Below are positions 62,751-64,000 of a DNA stretch of 64,000 nt, piece by piece. A program made the translations under genes and the position numbers. The stretch spans positions 1 to 64,000 of IMG/VR virus record IMGVR_UViG_3300027722_000005; one strand, written 5' to 3'. Each line of letters starts with the position of its first letter. The first letter of the stretch is position 1. Under the pieces are notes generated by a model. It did not search any database. It was not told the origin of the DNA and was given only the letters and a program-made list of their open reading frames with translations. Source of the stretch: a virus.

Positions 62751-62808
62751 ATTATATCATACAGTTGGCGGCCCGTCAAGTTAAACTTTCGCAACCTAAC
62801 GGGCCGCC
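62751..62808 (-). promoter_or_regulatory. Leftward promoter overlapped by a long inverted repeat
   Basis: Minus strand TTGACG (62,779-62,774), 17 bp, TATAAT (62,756-62,751). A perfect 10-bp inverted repeat GGCGGCCCGT (62,767-62,776) and ACGGGCCGCC (62,799-62,808) overlaps the -35. It could end the upstream transcript and hide or expose the promoter. It feeds 62,706 down to 58,662. Confidence 0.72.
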
Positions 62809-62825
62809 GTGATAGCAGGGCTGGA

Positions 62826-63212
62826 TCAGGCCGTCGCCATGACCAGCTCGGTCAGTGCGCTTTCGATGCGCTGGAAGTCGCCCACCTTGCCCCAGTCGAT
62901 AGGGCCATGCAGCGCCAGGTGTAGCGCCCGGTCATTTACCCGTTCGTCGAGCACCCGTAGCAAGTGCTGGCTGTTGGTCACGGTGCTGTAGAACGCTGCC
63001 CGGGGCTCATAGTTGCAGTTCTGGTAAGCCTCAACGGTCGGGGCCGATTTCGCCTTGGCGAGTGCATCCCGCGTTTCCGCGATGGCTCCCGTCAAGTCCT
63101 CGATGACCACAGCGCCGTCTTTTTCGCTGACGTGCCGCAAGATGGTCGTCATGGCCGCGTGCATGGCAAAGAGTGCGACTTCTGCCGCGCCAATGAGTTC
63201 GGTTTGTTCCAT
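62826..63212 (-). CDS. Unknown helical protein
   Basis: 128 aa: TELIGAAEVALFAMHAAMTT, ILRHVSEKDGAVVIEDLTGA, AETRDALAKAKSAP, SQHLLRVLDERVNDRALHLA. Helical throughout; no motif recognised. AGAAAGGACAAGGACG precedes the ATG. Confidence 0.62.
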   Translation of the reverse strand: MEQTELIGAAEVALFAMHAAMTTILRHVSEKDGAVVIEDLTGAIAETRDALAKAKSAPTVEAYQNCNYEPRAAFYSTVTNSQHLLRVLDERVNDRALHLALHGPIDWGKVGDFQRIESALTELVMATA

Positions 63213-63383
63213 CGTCCTTGTCCTTTCTGTTTTTTTTTCTGAAAAAGCTCAGCCCGCCCGTGCCCGTCCTGTTATGGAGACTCAATCTGCTCCACCGCCG
63301 CGCCCGCGATGCGCCCAAGAGCTGCCGGGCCTTTCGCCTGCTTGGTGGCCGTCCGGTGCCGGAGTTGAACCGGCAGGGGGGGG

Positions 63384-63611
63384 TTACGTCGGGTCCGAGA
63401 TGTACGTCACGTCGCAGCGATAGCAGCGGTACGTGCTCAGGCGCTGCTCAACGCCGGCCTCGTTGCGGTACGGCTTGGTGAGGGCCGCCGCGAATTGCCC
63501 GCAACCGTGGCGGGTCGTGACCGGAGTACCGACAGAAAAGCCCGCATCTTGGGGGTGCGAGCACTCGGTCACGGTTCGCTGGCCGTTCGGATAGCTGATC
63601 ATCTTGCCCAT
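63384..63611 (-). CDS. Small protein with CxxC pair
   Basis: 75 aa: KMISYPNGQRTVTECSHPQD, TPVTTRHGCGQFAAALTKPY, LSTYRCYRCDVTYISDPT. The CYRC pair plus upstream Cys/His could bind zinc. Its stop lies next to a G8 tract (63,376-63,383 on the plus strand). The 170-bp gap to 63,212 holds no supported gene. Confidence 0.62.
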   Translation of the reverse strand: MGKMISYPNGQRTVTECSHPQDAGFSVGTPVTTRHGCGQFAAALTKPYRNEAGVEQRLSTYRCYRCDVTYISDPT

Positions 63612-63715
63612 CGTTCGTTTCTCCTTTCAGTCTCACGGGTTCCCCCTTGCCCGCGTTCTCAGTGGCCAAGGGGCAGCCCGCGAGGGCTGCGTGAGGTGCG
63701 TGCGCACCGTTGCGC

Positions 63716-63979
63716 TTAGTCCCAGCCGGCCGCTTGGTAGGCCGGGGAGTCGTCAACGATCTGCATGGCGAGCAGTTTGGAAGCCTCGTCCATCAGCTTG
63801 TAAAGGTCGGTCTTCGGCACGTTCCCTTCGCTGCACTGATACAGCCAGCAGCGCAGGGACTTGTAGGCCGACACGGGCAGCGGGGCCGGCGTGGGGCAGT
63901 AGGTGAAGTTCAGCGGTCGGAACTGTTCGGCAGAGTCGGGGTAACGGGCGTTAACCGCCTCGACATTCAGGGCAAACAT
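63716..63979 (-). CDS. Unknown 87-aa protein at the right edge
   Basis: Reads FALNVEAVNARYPDSAEQFR, YCPTPAPLPVSAYKSLRCWL, KTDLYKLMDEASKLLAMQIV. Helical C-terminal half. The ATG is 21 bp from the window end, so promoter context is missing. Confidence 0.62.
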   Translation of the reverse strand: MFALNVEAVNARYPDSAEQFRPLNFTYCPTPAPLPVSAYKSLRCWLYQCSEGNVPKTDLYKLMDEASKLLAMQIVDDSPAYQAAGWD

Positions 63980-64000
63980 GGCGGATGCCAGCCGTTCGCG

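Noticed and set aside
63358-63374. tRNA-like T arm on the minus strand (GCCGG-TTCAACT-CCGGC)
   Set aside because: No matching anticodon or acceptor arm upstream and the stretch overlaps the end of a small gene; a decayed att-site tRNA fragment remains possible but unsupported.

Overview
The window looks like most of a temperate siphovirus-like genome (prophage or phage-plasmid) in a GC-rich host. Several features point to Chloroflexota (Anaerolineae-like), but this is inference: PTDTP-type proline/threonine linkers in a secreted protein (56,125-57,996), heavy use of GC-ending codons, and gene order. No terminase, portal, capsid or host housekeeping gene is in the window. The head module probably lies to the left and the right end is cut inside a run of small early genes.

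Layout. (1) 1-19,841, plus strand: a glycan cassette (sugar hydroxylase/methyltransferase tail, GNAT, PLP sugar aminotransferase, hexapeptide acyltransferase, GT10-like and multi-domain GT4/GT2 glycosyltransferases). It runs with stop/start overlaps straight into the connector and tail module: connector, tail tube fused to a beta-propeller, frameshifted chaperone, tape measure, Dit, three tandem fibre paralogues, Gp37-like hub. (2) 19,882-37,888, minus strand: a dense early operon. It has a membrane-anchored FtsK/HerA-type translocase with several tiny membrane proteins, ribbon-helix-helix regulator, radical SAM protein, RuvC-like resolvase, DUF5131 protein, PD-(D/E)XK nuclease, DnaB-like helicase, initiator and primase. 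The initiator gene contains a 12-mer x3 plus 24-mer x3 repeat array that looks like an origin. (3) 37,889-38,290: a divergent promoter/operator switch with a Cro/CI-like regulator. (4) 38,376-46,851, minus: HNH endonuclease, C5 methyltransferase, helicase-methyltransferase fusion, RecA-like ATPase and many small genes, read from a second operator-bearing promoter at 46.9 kb. (5) 47,072-58,554, plus: second repressor, large serine recombinase, ribbon-helix-helix protein, tRNA-Asp, a lysis-like set (LLH holin, XhlA-like protein), metallophosphoesterase and a secreted esterase-like protein. (6) 58,662-63,979, minus: double-HTH protein, ParB-like protein, tyrosine recombinase and small early genes under a further strong promoter.

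How it fits together. Two CI/Cro-type switches and several sigma70-type promoters with palindromic or tandem operators point to lysogenic control. The element carries its own primase, helicase, initiator, recombination ATPase and resolvase, plus two unrelated integrases. A membrane-anchored DNA pump in the early operon is more usual in conjugative or integrative elements than in tailed phages, so a phage/ICE hybrid or phage-plasmid is a reasonable hypothesis. Four gene pairs are joined in frame with a consensus ribosome-binding site at the junction, and many neighbours share ATGA, GTGA or TGATG overlaps, so translational coupling is pervasive. All functional names rest on motifs read by eye; no database search was run.
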